Source of the DNA: Chryseobacterium lactis
GTDB lineage: Bacteria; Bacteroidota; Bacteroidia; Flavobacteriales; Weeksellaceae
Assembly: GCF_003815875.1 (NCBI RefSeq)
Contig: NZ_CP033924.1
Span: 3,968,001 to 4,032,000 of the forward strand
Direction of reading: 5' to 3'
DNA: 64,000 nt
The position numbers were made by a program, and so were the translations under genes. Positions 1-8,131 of the stretch are shown piece after piece; position 1 is the stretch's first letter; every line of letters begins with the position of its first letter. Under the pieces are notes generated by a model. The model was not told the DNA's origin and made no database searches. It worked only from the letters and a program-made list of their open reading frames with translations.

Positions 1-607
1 TAAGCTTTTTGTGAGCATGGGTTACAGTGGGTTTATGATCAATCTTGATGAGGCCATTAATCTGTATAAAATTTCCGTTTCCGCATCGCGTGAGAAAAAT
101 TACGAGAAAATATTATCAATTTATAATGACTGTTTCCAGGGTAAAGTCTCTAATCTTTTTATCAATTTTGCAGGAACAAAGGAGTTTTTGGAAAATGAAA
201 GGAGAGGGCTCTTTAGTTATCAGGCATTAAAATCAAGATTGGAAGGAAATAGGTTCGAAACTTCGGAATTTCGTGATTTTGCACAACCGGTTATTAAACT
301 GATGCCTTTAAATCATAATGAAATTTTTGTTTTGCTTAAAAAACTAAAGTACATTTTTGATTACAATTATAAAACAGAATTGAATATCTCAGATGAGGAG
401 ATTTCCACTTTTATGGAAGAGATGTTCAATAAACCGGGTGCAGCAGAATTCCTTACACCGAGGGAAGTGATCAGGGATTTTCTGAATATACTCAATATCA
501 TCAGGCAAAATCCGGAAGTCGATAAAACCAGGCTTTTCGGAGAGATCGAAATTACTGATGAAAGACCGAATGACCTTATTCTTTTAGATAGTATTGAGGA
601 ATTATGA
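1..607 (+). CDS. BrxD/DUF2791-like P-loop ATPase, 3' end only (5' cut by window edge)
   Basis: The reading frame is open to the left edge, so the GTG at 11 is not the true start. The visible 200 residues match the C-terminal half of the DUF2791 ATPases found in BREX (BrxD) and in TerB-associated operons: a hydrophobic strand ending in a Walker B pair (GFMINLDEA, about nt 32-58), then a run with FAGT, RRG and SYQAL (nt 169-230), and the LTPREVIRDFLN block (nt 453-490). The Walker A lies outside the window. It ends by overlapping the helicase start by 4 bp (ATGA), so the two are translationally coupled. In this family the ATPase and an Lhr-like helicase usually act together in anti-phage or stress operons. 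The family call is from remembered motifs; the system type cannot be decided without the sequence to the left. Confidence 0.75.
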   Translation, partial: KLFVSMGYSGFMINLDEAINLYKISVSASREKNYEKILSIYNDCFQGKVSNLFINFAGTKEFLENERRGLFSYQALKSRLEGNRFETSEFRDFAQPVIKLMPLNHNEIFVLLKKLKYIFDYNYKTELNISDEEISTFMEEMFNKPGAAEFLTPREVIRDFLNILNIIRQNPEVDKTRLFGEIEITDERPNDLILLDSIEEL

Positions 608-2748
608 CAGCATTTGATCTTCTTTCTGAGCCTATCAGAAAATATATCCGGGATAAAAAATGGGAAAGCTTAAGACCTATTCAGGACGCTGCCATTCAAC
701 GGATTATTCCAACCGATTATAATTATATTTTAATATCAAGAACAGCTTCAGGTAAAACTGAGGCTGCTTTTCTGCCTATTTTATCTAAGGTCAACTTTAA
801 AGAACCCGGAGTGAAGGTGCTTTATATTTCTCCCTTGATTGCCTTAATCAATGATCAGTTTGTACGTGTTGAAAGCCTTTGTGAATATCTTGATGTTCCT
901 GTAACGAAATGGCACGGGGAAGCAGCAAAAGGAGCCAAAGACAGACTTCTTAAAAACCCGGAAGGAATTGTTCTGATTACGCCGGAATCACTGGAAGCGA
1001 TGTTTGTCAATAAACCTTATCATATCAAACATTTATTCTCAACGCTGGAGTATGTTGTTATTGATGAGATTCATTCATTCCTGGGTTCCGATCGGGGTAC
1101 TCATTTACAATCATTATTGAACAGACTTCAACGGATTAATACTAAGAAATTCAGTATTGTAGGACTTTCTGCGACAGTAAGCGATACCAATCAGTATATT
1201 GAACTTAAAGATTTTCTCGGAGATCAGGACCGCACCAGGATTATCAGGGATACCACTCCCAAGCCTATTAATGTTGTTTTTAAATATTTTGAAGGTTCTG
1301 TAGAAGAACTGCCTTTGCCGCTCCTGAAAGACCTGTATACAAGAACAAGAGACAGCAAAGTCCTTATATTTCCAAATGCACGTGGGAGAGTGGAAGAAGT
1401 TGCCGTGAAACTGAAACAAATTTCAGAAAGGGTAGGCGGTCATAAAAATTACTTTTCCCATCATTCCTCGGTAGATAAGGAAGTTCGTGAATATGTTGAA
1501 TTTTTTGCGAAAAATTCCAGTATTCAGAATTTTTGCATTTCCTGTACTTCAACTCTGGAATTAGGGATTGACATTGGAAATGTAGATGAGGTTGTACAGA
1601 TCGATGCTACTCACAGCATTGCTTCTCTGATTCAAAGAGTAGGAAGAAGCGGAAGAAGGGAAGGAAAAGCCAGTAATTTATTCCTGTATGCTACTGAAAA
1701 GTGGAGCTTGCTGCAGTCTCTGGCTTGCTGGCTGCTATATCAGGAGCAGTATATAGAACCCATTGCCGTCAATGAAAAACCTTACGATGTTTTGGTGCAT
1801 CAGATTCTGTCCATAGTTAAAGGAACTTCCGGGATTTCTTTGCCTCATTTATTAAATGAAATAACGACAAATTCTACTTTTTTATATATCAAACCGGATG
1901 AAATTGAAGATATTATTACCCATCTTATTTCCATTGATTTTTTAGAAAAGTTAGGACATGAACTGATCATTGGAGTTGAAGGAGAAGAAGTGGTTAATAG
2001 TAGAGATTTTTACAGCCTTTTTGAAACTCCTGTATTTTTCAAGGTAGCAAGTAACGGGGTTAAGATTGGCGAGTTGCCGTTATCGCCTCAGATAAGGGAG
2101 AATGAAAATATTTACCTGTCTGCAAAAATCTGGAGTATCATTGATATTGATTTTCAAACCAGAAAAATAGAAGTAATTCCTGCTATGGACGGCAGAAAAC
2201 CCAAGTTCTATGGAAGTGCGGCAAATATTGCCTTCCGGATCAGGGAAAAAATGTTTGAAATTGTTATGTCAAAAGAAGACTACGGCTTTATGGATGAAAC
2301 AGGAAAGGAAGTGATTGCAGCTTTAAGGAAAGAATTTTCTGTATTTAAAATCAACGATTTCAAAATAGAAAGGCCTTTACTGGTGAGCAACGATCATCTT
2401 ACATTTTATTCCTTTACAAGTTCTAAGATCAATAAGACACTGCGTTTTATTCTCGATCAATTAGAGATAGAAAACACCCTTGATGACGAGGATAGTACCT
2501 TTAAAATAGAAAGTCTTACTGCTTCTGAACTGAATGCCGTTTTAAAAAATATAGACCGGAATCAAAATATTGATCAAATATTAACAGAACTTCTGGAAAA
2601 TATCCCTGAGATTATTGATTTTTCAAAGTGGGGAAAATACCTTCCTATTCAATATCAGGCTGCTTTACTTAAAGAAAAGCATTTTGACTTTAAAGGGTGC
2701 TATGCCTATCTGGATCAATTGGTAGTGATTGAAAATAATATTAATTAA
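604..2748 (+). CDS. Lhr/BrxHI-like superfamily 2 DEAD/DEAH helicase
   Basis: A 714-residue helicase with all core SF2 motifs: Q-motif glutamine near residue 27, motif I TASGKTEAA at 47-55, motif Ia YISPLIALIND near 74-84, motif Ib LITPESLEA near 124-132, motif II DEIH at 154-157, motif III SAT at 189-191, motif V ELGIDIG near 320, motif VI QRVGRSGRR at 344-352. The arrangement, with DEIH and a roughly 350-residue C-terminal part, is that of Lhr-like helicases such as BrxHI. The start is fixed by the 4-bp overlap with the upstream ATPase. It is the last gene of its operon: a strong hairpin follows the stop. Role inferred: DNA translocation or unwinding in a defence or stress-response system. 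No truncation or frameshift is visible. Confidence 0.88.
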   Translation: MTAFDLLSEPIRKYIRDKKWESLRPIQDAAIQRIIPTDYNYILISRTASGKTEAAFLPILSKVNFKEPGVKVLYISPLIALINDQFVRVESLCEYLDVPVTKWHGEAAKGAKDRLLKNPEGIVLITPESLEAMFVNKPYHIKHLFSTLEYVVIDEIHSFLGSDRGTHLQSLLNRLQRINTKKFSIVGLSATVSDTNQYIELKDFLGDQDRTRIIRDTTPKPINVVFKYFEGSVEELPLPLLKDLYTRTRDSKVLIFPNARGRVEEVAVKLKQISERVGGHKNYFSHHSSVDKEVREYVEFFAKNSSIQNFCISCTSTLELGIDIGNVDEVVQIDATHSIASLIQRVGRSGRREGKASNLFLYATEKWSLLQSLACWLLYQEQYIEPIAVNEKPYDVLVHQILSIVKGTSGISLPHLLNEITTNSTFLYIKPDEIEDIITHLISIDFLEKLGHELIIGVEGEEVVNSRDFYSLFETPVFFKVASNGVKIGELPLSPQIRENENIYLSAKIWSIIDIDFQTRKIEVIPAMDGRKPKFYGSAANIAFRIREKMFEIVMSKEDYGFMDETGKEVIAALRKEFSVFKINDFKIERPLLVSNDHLTFYSFTSSKINKTLRFILDQLEIENTLDDEDSTFKIESLTASELNAVLKNIDRNQNIDQILTELLENIPEIIDFSKWGKYLPIQYQAALLKEKHFDFKGCYAYLDQLVVIENNIN

Positions 2749-2756
2749 TTCTGATA

Positions 2757-2783
2757 AAGCCAGGTATATGCAATACCTGGCTT
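2757..2783 (+). terminator. Hairpin after the helicase operon
   Basis: A perfect 11-bp stem, AAGCCAGGTAT and its complement, around a 5-base loop (ATGCA) starts 9 bases after the helicase stop. The downstream tract is only moderately T-rich. It most likely ends the ATPase-helicase transcript. Confidence 0.75.
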
Positions 2784-3302
2784 CCATTTTCTAATAAATT
2801 TTCTTGCTTTTATCTCAACGGTATTTTCTCTTTCCCTGAGATTTGATTTTTTACTAACCTGCTCCTCCAATAAATTAAAAGTATTGATCAGGATCATAAA
2901 AAGTAAATAAGATAAGCCATTACATTTACCCTTAATTAAAATGATGACAGAAACATTTGAAAACTGTTTATAGAAAGGTGTTATGATATTTCCCCTAAAA
3001 ATGTAACGTGGTACCTATGTGGTACGCCATTTTTATAAAAGTTTAATCATTTTTTCTTTCTTTGCCTTGTATAAAATGTGATAAAATTTAACAGTGAATA
3101 TTTTAGCACAACCATTCAATATACATAAGCTGATACGCGTTGTACTGCTGCTTTATGGTAGAAAAACGAATGGAATTTGGAAGGCGTAAAAATAATTTAG
3201 TCCATCATGTTGATTTTTCAATAATGAATGGATAAGAGAAAAAAGATTTGTACTGATGCATAAAGGATGTACATCAGAAACTAGTAGAGACGAGAACGTA
3301 TT
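2784..3302. other. AT-rich intergenic region without a recognisable gene
   Basis: About 520 bases between the helicase operon and the small LuxR-type gene. I see no RNA gene and no convincing ORF. The only structure is a 7-base direct repeat, GTGGTAC, twice near 3007-3025 with an 11-base period, within otherwise AT-rich sequence. The region probably carries the promoter of the next gene, but no good TAnnTTTG element is visible close to its start. It may also be the junction between an accessory island and the core chromosome. Confidence 0.5.
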
Positions 3303-3644
3303 ATGAAAAACAAAAAAACTGAATCCAACTTAGAAGATTTGAATCAAAAGATTCTTGTACAAGATGAAATTATGGCCTTAGCGAAAGCAAATTCTCCCCG
3401 TCTGTTGAATAAGTTCAGATTGATCTACCCGGATTTTTTTGACAAGTTATCTGCCATACAGCCTAACCTCAAAAACTCTGAATTGATCTTCTGTATTTAT
3501 CTTAAGCTCAATATGACCACCAAGGAAATTGCCACTTGTATATTTGTAACGCCAAAAGCAATACAAAATCGGAAAAACAGGATCAGGAAGAAACTCAATA
3601 TTCCTTCTGAATTTGATATTTATAAATGGTTTAATGAATTTTAA
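3303..3644 (+). CDS. Small orphan LuxR-type HTH protein
   Basis: 113 residues. The C-terminal half (about 55-105) has the LuxR/GerE four-helix pattern: NSELIFCIYLKL, then TTKEIA, then VTPKAIQNRKNRIRKKL ending in an N-IPSE turn. This form is common at the C terminus of TPR-containing Bacteroidota regulators; here there is no sensor or receiver part, only about 50 preceding residues likely forming a coiled coil (QKILVQDEIMALAKAN). It is therefore a stand-alone DNA-binding protein or the remnant of a longer regulator. It is monocistronic, with over 500 bases of non-coding DNA before it, and converges on the hydrolase gene. Targets are unknown. Confidence 0.7.
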   Translation: MKNKKTESNLEDLNQKILVQDEIMALAKANSPRLLNKFRLIYPDFFDKLSAIQPNLKNSELIFCIYLKLNMTTKEIATCIFVTPKAIQNRKNRIRKKLNIPSEFDIYKWFNEF

Positions 3645-3658
3645 ACCATTTTTTTGAT

Positions 3659-4390
3659 TTAAAGTTCAAGAATAGCTTTTTCCAGATCATGATACAGAAG
3701 AATCTTCCAATGATTGTCTTTTGCTTCTTTTTCCCATGTAAGTCTCAATTCCATTGCTTTTCTTCCGTCGAAATCACTTTTATAGGCCAGGTGATATTTT
3801 AAGTAAGAAGCTTGTGGAAGATCATCAGCACCATAGAAAGCGGTTTCTTCACCGTCTTTGATCCAGAAAACCTGCATAAAAGGAGTGTGCCCGCCAACGA
3901 CTTCATATGAAATTTCATTGGTAATTTGTCCCTTATCTTCATTCATCCAGACAATATTGGGCAATTGGATAAGCTTCTCCAGAATATCGAAATCAAAAGA
4001 AGGGTTTCCTTGATTTTCCATTGCAAAACCCAGCTCACGCTTTTGAATGTAAATCTGAGCATTAGGAAAAGTCGCCTCAAAACCTGATTCTGTAACTGTA
4101 ACGGCCCCTTCAATATGATCTTTGTGGAGATGCGAAAGCAGTAATTTCGTGATCTGATCCGGTGTAATACCTTCCTTTTCAAGAATTCCTGAAATCACTG
4201 ATTTCCCATTTTCATTTTTCCATCCGATCCCGGCATCCAGCAGGATATAATCGTTTTCTGTAATGATAAGAAAAGGCTGTACAGACATTTTAATACCAGC
4301 AATGGTATTAAAATTTTCATCAGTCAAAAGTGTAAAGTCCTTGGTTTTGCTTGCGGAGAAATTGCCTTCTTTAAGCGGAATGATTTTCAT
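3659..4390 (-). CDS. MBL-fold metallo-hydrolase
   Basis: A 243-residue metallo-beta-lactamase-fold protein. The metal-binding signature HLHKDH sits in LLSHLHKDHIEGAV; further conserved pieces are DAGIGWK, the GGHTPF histidine, YGADD and LLYHD, matching the Zn-ligand series H-x-H-x-DH, H, D, H. I choose the ATG at 4390 (MKIIPLKEGNF) because homologues begin at this strand and a purine-rich GAGGA precedes it; an ATG at 4435 would add 15 residues with no family support. It follows the Nudix regulator on the same strand with an 84-bp gap and could be co-transcribed. Cytoplasmic, no signal peptide. The substrate cannot be told from sequence; lactonase- or glyoxalase-like activity is possible. Confidence 0.85.
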   Translation of the reverse strand: MKIIPLKEGNFSASKTKDFTLLTDENFNTIAGIKMSVQPFLIITENDYILLDAGIGWKNENGKSVISGILEKEGITPDQITKLLLSHLHKDHIEGAVTVTESGFEATFPNAQIYIQKRELGFAMENQGNPSFDFDILEKLIQLPNIVWMNEDKGQITNEISYEVVGGHTPFMQVFWIKDGEETAFYGADDLPQASYLKYHLAYKSDFDGRKAMELRLTWEKEAKDNHWKILLYHDLEKAILEL

Positions 4391-4474
4391 TATGCAAATT
4401 TCCTCAATATTTCCAATATCTGAAAGGTTTTTCATCGATAAATATCATCAATAAAAACAATCGGATGCTAATAT

Positions 4475-5233
4475 CTACCAGCTGTTCAGTCCATCTTCCA
4501 GGGCCTTTGTATAATTTTCCTGATCAAAAGAGTAGAGGTCAGGAGATTTGTGAGCACCACCACGTCTTTGTTCTTCCAACTTTTTCAGAATGCCTAACGT
4601 TTTGATTTTCCGGTAAAAATTTCCACGATTGAGTTTCCTGCCCAATATAGCCTCATATAGTTTTTGCAATTCCGGAAATGTAAATTTCTCAGGAAGCAAA
4701 TTATATCCTATAGGTTTGTATGAAATCTTTTCCCGCAACGTAAGCAGGGCTTTTTCAATGATTTCTTTATGATCCATCGCTAAATCAATATCCGGAAGTT
4801 CCCGCAAATAGATCCATTCACAGGTTTCACTGATTTCATCTGCAATAGGATTAATTTCGGAAGAATTGTAGAGAGCATAATATCCTACAGAAATGAATCG
4901 CTGCTTTTGAAACAGGGTATCATCAAAATCTTCAAAATATAATTGGCTCCGGTTTTTCTTACCAAAAATCCCAAATTCTTCAAGAAAAACATCTGATACT
5001 CCGGCTCTGGACTTTAAAATCCTTACCACAGCATCATCAAGATCTTCATCTTTCATGACATAACCACCGGGAAGAAGCCATTGCTTTCTGTAATGCATTT
5101 TCGTTAAAAGAATTCTTAACTCGTTGTTATCAAACCCGAAAACAACAGGATCAGCTGAAATATGAGGGAGGTAAATTTCTTTAGCCTCAACAGATCTTTT
5201 TAAAAGCTGTTCTCTGGAATCTATATTATTCAT
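4475..5233 (-). CDS. NrtR/AraR-like transcription regulator with degenerate Nudix domain
   Basis: 252 residues: an N-terminal Nudix fold (about 20-160) and a C-terminal winged helix (about 165-245, including GRKLNRGNFYRKIKTLGIL). This is the layout of NrtR and of the Bacteroides arabinose regulator AraR. The Nudix box begins correctly at G57 with E63, but where hydrolases have REUxEE this protein has R71-I-L-K-S-R76, so the catalytic glutamates are gone. It should therefore be a ligand-sensing repressor, not an enzyme. It lies upstream of the MBL hydrolase on the same strand and is divergent from an MFS transporter, which are its likely targets. The ligand (ADP-ribose-like or a sugar) is unknown. 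Confidence 0.85.
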   Translation of the reverse strand: MNNIDSREQLLKRSVEAKEIYLPHISADPVVFGFDNNELRILLTKMHYRKQWLLPGGYVMKDEDLDDAVVRILKSRAGVSDVFLEEFGIFGKKNRSQLYFEDFDDTLFQKQRFISVGYYALYNSSEINPIADEISETCEWIYLRELPDIDLAMDHKEIIEKALLTLREKISYKPIGYNLLPEKFTFPELQKLYEAILGRKLNRGNFYRKIKTLGILKKLEEQRRGGAHKSPDLYSFDQENYTKALEDGLNSW

Positions 5234-5251
5234 ACTCTACATGTGTTCTTT

Positions 5252-5259
5252 CAAATATA
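5252..5259 (-). promoter_or_regulatory. -7 element of the Nudix regulator gene
   Basis: On the minus strand the sequence reads TATATTTG, an exact match to the Bacteroidota -7 consensus TAnnTTTG, ending 18 bases before the start codon at 5233. No clear -33 TTG is seen at 19-21 bases upstream. Confidence 0.5.
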
Positions 5260-5374
5260 AAAATAAAATCATAGTATTCCGAAAATCTTTATTCAAGGTT
5301 GTTCTGAGATTTTTTTCTATGATCTTTCTCTATTAAATCTATGTCACAACCTCCTGATTTTTTATTAAAATAAC

Positions 5375-5382
5375 TACCTTTG
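5375..5382 (+). promoter_or_regulatory. -7 element of the MFS gene at 5451
   Basis: TACCTTTG matches TAnnTTTG and would give a leader of about 60 bases before the ATG at 5451. A -33 box is not clear. The divergent Nudix regulator probably binds in the 217-bp space between the two genes. Confidence 0.5.
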
Positions 5383-5450
5383 AGCTCTTGAAAATAGATT
5401 AATACTCTGTTTAGATCCCTTTTTATTCAATTCAAACTCTAATTTTACAT

Positions 5451-6638
5451 ATGCAGATGAGCGCTTCCAACGGAATTTCCCGTACTGTCATCTGGCTGAT
5501 GGCCATTATTTCAGGACTTGTTGTAGCCAATAACTATTATAATCAGCCTTTACTGGCTCTTATTTCTGAAGATCTTCATGTCTCTGAAAGTGCAGCAAGC
5601 AGGATTTCTGTACTGACTCAGATCGGCTATGCATTAGGGTTATTGTTAATTGTACCACTTGGTGACAAGTTTTTCCGTAAGAAATTAATTTTAATGGATC
5701 TTGTTCTTGTGTTTGGCTCTTTATTGTGGATGACGTTTGCTACTCAGTTGTGGATGTTATATGCTGCAAGTTTATTAATTGGAGCGACATCGGTCATTCC
5801 ACAATTATTTGTTCCGATTGCAGCTGAACTCTCATCAGATAAAGAAAAATCTTCCAATATCGGTTTGGTAATGTCCGGGTTATTGCTGGGAATTCTTCTT
5901 TCCCGTTTTGTAGGCGGAATTGTAGGTGAAGTCTGGGGATGGAGAGCGATGTTCGGTATTGCGGCTGGATTAATGATTTTAGTTTGGATAGCCGTTTATA
6001 CAATGCTTCCCGAACTGCATCCCAATTTTAAAGGGACTTATAAAGAATTGATGCGTTCTGTGGCTCATCTGGCTAAAACGCAGCCTATTCTTCAGTTGGC
6101 TTCATTCCGTGGAGCGATGGCTTTTGGCTCGATGTGTGCATTGTTTACCACATTGGTTTTTCATATGGAGAAGCCCCCTTTTAATGCAGGATCTTCTGTT
6201 GTAGGAAGCTTTGGATTGGCTGGCGCCGTTGGAGCTTTGGCGGCAGCTAAAGTTGGAAAACTGCAAAAGTACCTTGATATCAACCGCATTATATTGTATT
6301 CGTTACTAATTGTCATCGGAAGCTGGGGTTTTACTTATTTTGCAGGAGAAACATATTGGGGACTGATTGTAGGAGTTATTCTCGTTGATCTCGGTGTACA
6401 GTCAAGCCACATTATGAATCAGACCAATTATTTCCTGATAAAATCCAATGCAGTCAACAGGTTGAATACGGTATATATGGTTTCTTATTTTATCGGTGGA
6501 TCCCTTGGTACCTGGCTGGCTTCTGTTGCATGGCAAAAAGCACAGTGGACAGGAGTATGCTTTGTAGGAACTTTATTTGGTGTACTGGCACTCATTGCCC
6601 ACGTTCTGTTTTGTGGAAAAGTAAATCATAAAGCGTAA
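5451..6638 (+). CDS. MFS transporter (YgaY-like)
   Basis: A 395-residue major facilitator protein with about 12 hydrophobic helices. The N-terminal helix contains the NNYYNQPLLALIS segment and the loop 2-3 motif GDKFFRKKL (a variant of the MFS motif A). It resembles the drug-efflux-like MFS family typified by E. coli YgaY/YnfM relatives. The start MQMSAS is used because it is the first ATG after a good promoter element; the ATG two codons later is equally possible. It is divergent from the Nudix regulator, suggesting that the regulator controls it. It converges with the HxlR regulator 20 bp downstream. The substrate is unknown; inner-membrane export of a small molecule is the likely role. Confidence 0.8.
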   Translation: MQMSASNGISRTVIWLMAIISGLVVANNYYNQPLLALISEDLHVSESAASRISVLTQIGYALGLLLIVPLGDKFFRKKLILMDLVLVFGSLLWMTFATQLWMLYAASLLIGATSVIPQLFVPIAAELSSDKEKSSNIGLVMSGLLLGILLSRFVGGIVGEVWGWRAMFGIAAGLMILVWIAVYTMLPELHPNFKGTYKELMRSVAHLAKTQPILQLASFRGAMAFGSMCALFTTLVFHMEKPPFNAGSSVVGSFGLAGAVGALAAAKVGKLQKYLDINRIILYSLLIVIGSWGFTYFAGETYWGLIVGVILVDLGVQSSHIMNQTNYFLIKSNAVNRLNTVYMVSYFIGGSLGTWLASVAWQKAQWTGVCFVGTLFGVLALIAHVLFCGKVNHKA

Positions 6639-6658
6639 TTCCGGTTTTTATTTTCCGG

Positions 6659-7036
6659 CTAATCTTCAGATTCTTCCTGTTTCTGGATTAGTTCTCTGTG
6701 CTTTCCACCCCATTCGCTGAGCACATTCCAGATGGGAATTAATTCTCTGGCAATTGCTGTCAGTTCATAATCTACCCGTGGCGGAACTTCAGCATATACC
6801 GTTCTTTTCACCAATCCTTCTTTTTCAAGCTCTCTCAACTGAAGGGTGAGCATTCTTTCTGTTATCCCTGAAATAGACTTTCTAAGCTCGCTGAAACGCA
6901 TTTTTCCTTCTTTTAATTTATCCAGAATCAGGAGCTTCCAACGGCCTCCGATTTTGCACACTGCATAGGTTAAGTCACATTCGTGGATGTATTGCCGGTT
7001 GATATTATTCGTTGAATTTTCTTTTATTGCTCCCAT
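6659..7036 (-). CDS. HxlR-family transcriptional regulator
   Basis: 125 residues with the complete HxlR winged helix: CKIGGRWKLLILDKL, RFSELRKSISGITERML, LQLRELEKEGLV, YAEVPPRVDYELT. Cys20 and Cys27 flank the first helix; in redox or electrophile-sensing members (HypR/YodB type) cysteines here respond to quinones or diamide, so a thiol sensor is possible but not shown. It is divergent from a hydrolase and MFS pair starting at 7197, the arrangement expected for local control. The 160-bp space between has two perfect palindromes (see regulatory feature). Dimeric cytoplasmic repressor is the likely form. Confidence 0.88.
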   Translation of the reverse strand: MGAIKENSTNNINRQYIHECDLTYAVCKIGGRWKLLILDKLKEGKMRFSELRKSISGITERMLTLQLRELEKEGLVKRTVYAEVPPRVDYELTAIARELIPIWNVLSEWGGKHRELIQKQEESED

Positions 7037-7038
7037 TA

Positions 7039-7088
7039 CTTACAAATTTGTTAGTACCATACATTTAGCTGTATACAGTGCAAATGTA
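7039..7088. promoter_or_regulatory. Two palindromes and a minus-strand -7 element before the HxlR gene
   Basis: ACAAATTTGT (7042-7051) is a perfect 10-base palindrome that extends to a 16-base dyad with one mismatch (7039-7054). CTGTATACAG (7069-7078) is a second perfect 10-base palindrome. On the minus strand TACATTTG at 7088-7081 is an exact -7 element. The first dyad would lie in the leader of the regulator gene and the second just downstream of the -7, so either could be an autoregulatory operator that also affects the divergent genes. Confidence 0.45.
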
Positions 7089-7196
7089 AGGTTTGAGATT
7101 TAATTTTGCCCTACAGAAGCAGAAAATATGCAGCAGGAATGAACAATAGCGCTCACGTTCACTGCAAAAAAGAATATTAACTTAACTTAAAATAAC

Positions 7197-8123
7197 ATGC
7201 AGTTAACACCTAAAATTAATCAGATTTTAACTCACTTAGAAAAAATTCAATCATTTAATGCAAAAGATTCATTGGATGACGCCCGTAAATACCTGGAAGT
7301 GATGTCACTTCAGCTTAGTGGCAAAAAGGAAGCGGTAAGAATGATTGAAGATTTACATATTCCTTTGGAAAATCATCAAATTCCTATCAGAATATATCGT
7401 CCTAAGGGAAAGGATGTTCAACCAACATCAGCCATTATTTATATTCATGGAGGATGGTTCATTGCCGGAGGTTATGAAACACATGATGCTGTAGTTCGCA
7501 AACTGGCCAATGCAACGGAATCTGTAATTATTTTCATTGATTACAGGCTTGCTCCCGAACATCCTTTTCCGGCAGGATTAAATGATTGTATAGATGCTGC
7601 AAAATGGGTATTAGACCATGCTGAATCATTGGGAATTGACCGAAACCAAATTGGAATCATCGGAGACAGCGCAGGTGCAGCATTGGCTACTGCTGTTTCT
7701 ACACAAATAGGAGAGCACTTTAAATTTCAGGCATTGATTTATCCGGCGACAGACAATCAGCTCAACTCGAAATCATGGGAAACTTATGAAACCGGTCCGG
7801 TTCTCAACAAGCAGGGAGGCATCGAAGCCTGGAAATCATATTTACCGGAGGAAGAAAAAAATAACCCGCTTGCCATTCCGGTGTTGATAGACGATTTTAA
7901 AAATACTCCACCGACGTTAATTCTGTTGGCAGAGCACGATCCTTTGCTTGATGACGGGAAGAAGCTTTCTGATAATATGAAAAATGCAGGAGTAGTTCTT
8001 ACAACAACTTTGTATCAGGACATGGTTCACGGATTTATGCATATGGGAGAACTATTGGAAGAGGTACAGCAGGCGGTGAATGAAATGGCAGATTTTGCTC
8101 GTCAACACTTTAAAACATTGTAG
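7197..8123 (+). CDS. Alpha/beta hydrolase of the hormone-sensitive-lipase family
   Basis: 308 residues with the HSL-family marks: oxyanion-hole HGGW at 84-87 and nucleophile elbow GDSAG at 156-160 (Ser158). The other catalytic residues are probably Asp248 in EHDPLL and His278 in VHGF. YRLAPEHPFPA is also typical of this family. No signal peptide, so cytoplasmic carboxylesterase. It is the first gene of a two-gene operon with an MFS transporter 8 bp downstream and is divergent from an HxlR regulator. This grouping suggests detoxification of an ester-type or aromatic compound, with the transporter exporting substrate or product; that is inference. Confidence 0.9.
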   Translation: MQLTPKINQILTHLEKIQSFNAKDSLDDARKYLEVMSLQLSGKKEAVRMIEDLHIPLENHQIPIRIYRPKGKDVQPTSAIIYIHGGWFIAGGYETHDAVVRKLANATESVIIFIDYRLAPEHPFPAGLNDCIDAAKWVLDHAESLGIDRNQIGIIGDSAGAALATAVSTQIGEHFKFQALIYPATDNQLNSKSWETYETGPVLNKQGGIEAWKSYLPEEEKNNPLAIPVLIDDFKNTPPTLILLAEHDPLLDDGKKLSDNMKNAGVVLTTTLYQDMVHGFMHMGELLEEVQQAVNEMADFARQHFKTL

Positions 8124-8131
8124 ACTGTATC

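Noticed and set aside
11..13. GTG at 11 as the start of the first gene
   Set aside because: The frame is open to the left edge and the protein lacks the Walker A part, so the true start is outside the window.
2757..2783. Short inverted repeat as a CRISPR or attachment site
   Set aside because: A single hairpin right after a stop codon, with no repetition or integrase, is better explained as a terminator.
3007..3025. GTGGTAC direct repeat as an origin iteron or mobile-element end
   Set aside because: Only two copies, no initiator gene and no target-site duplication visible.
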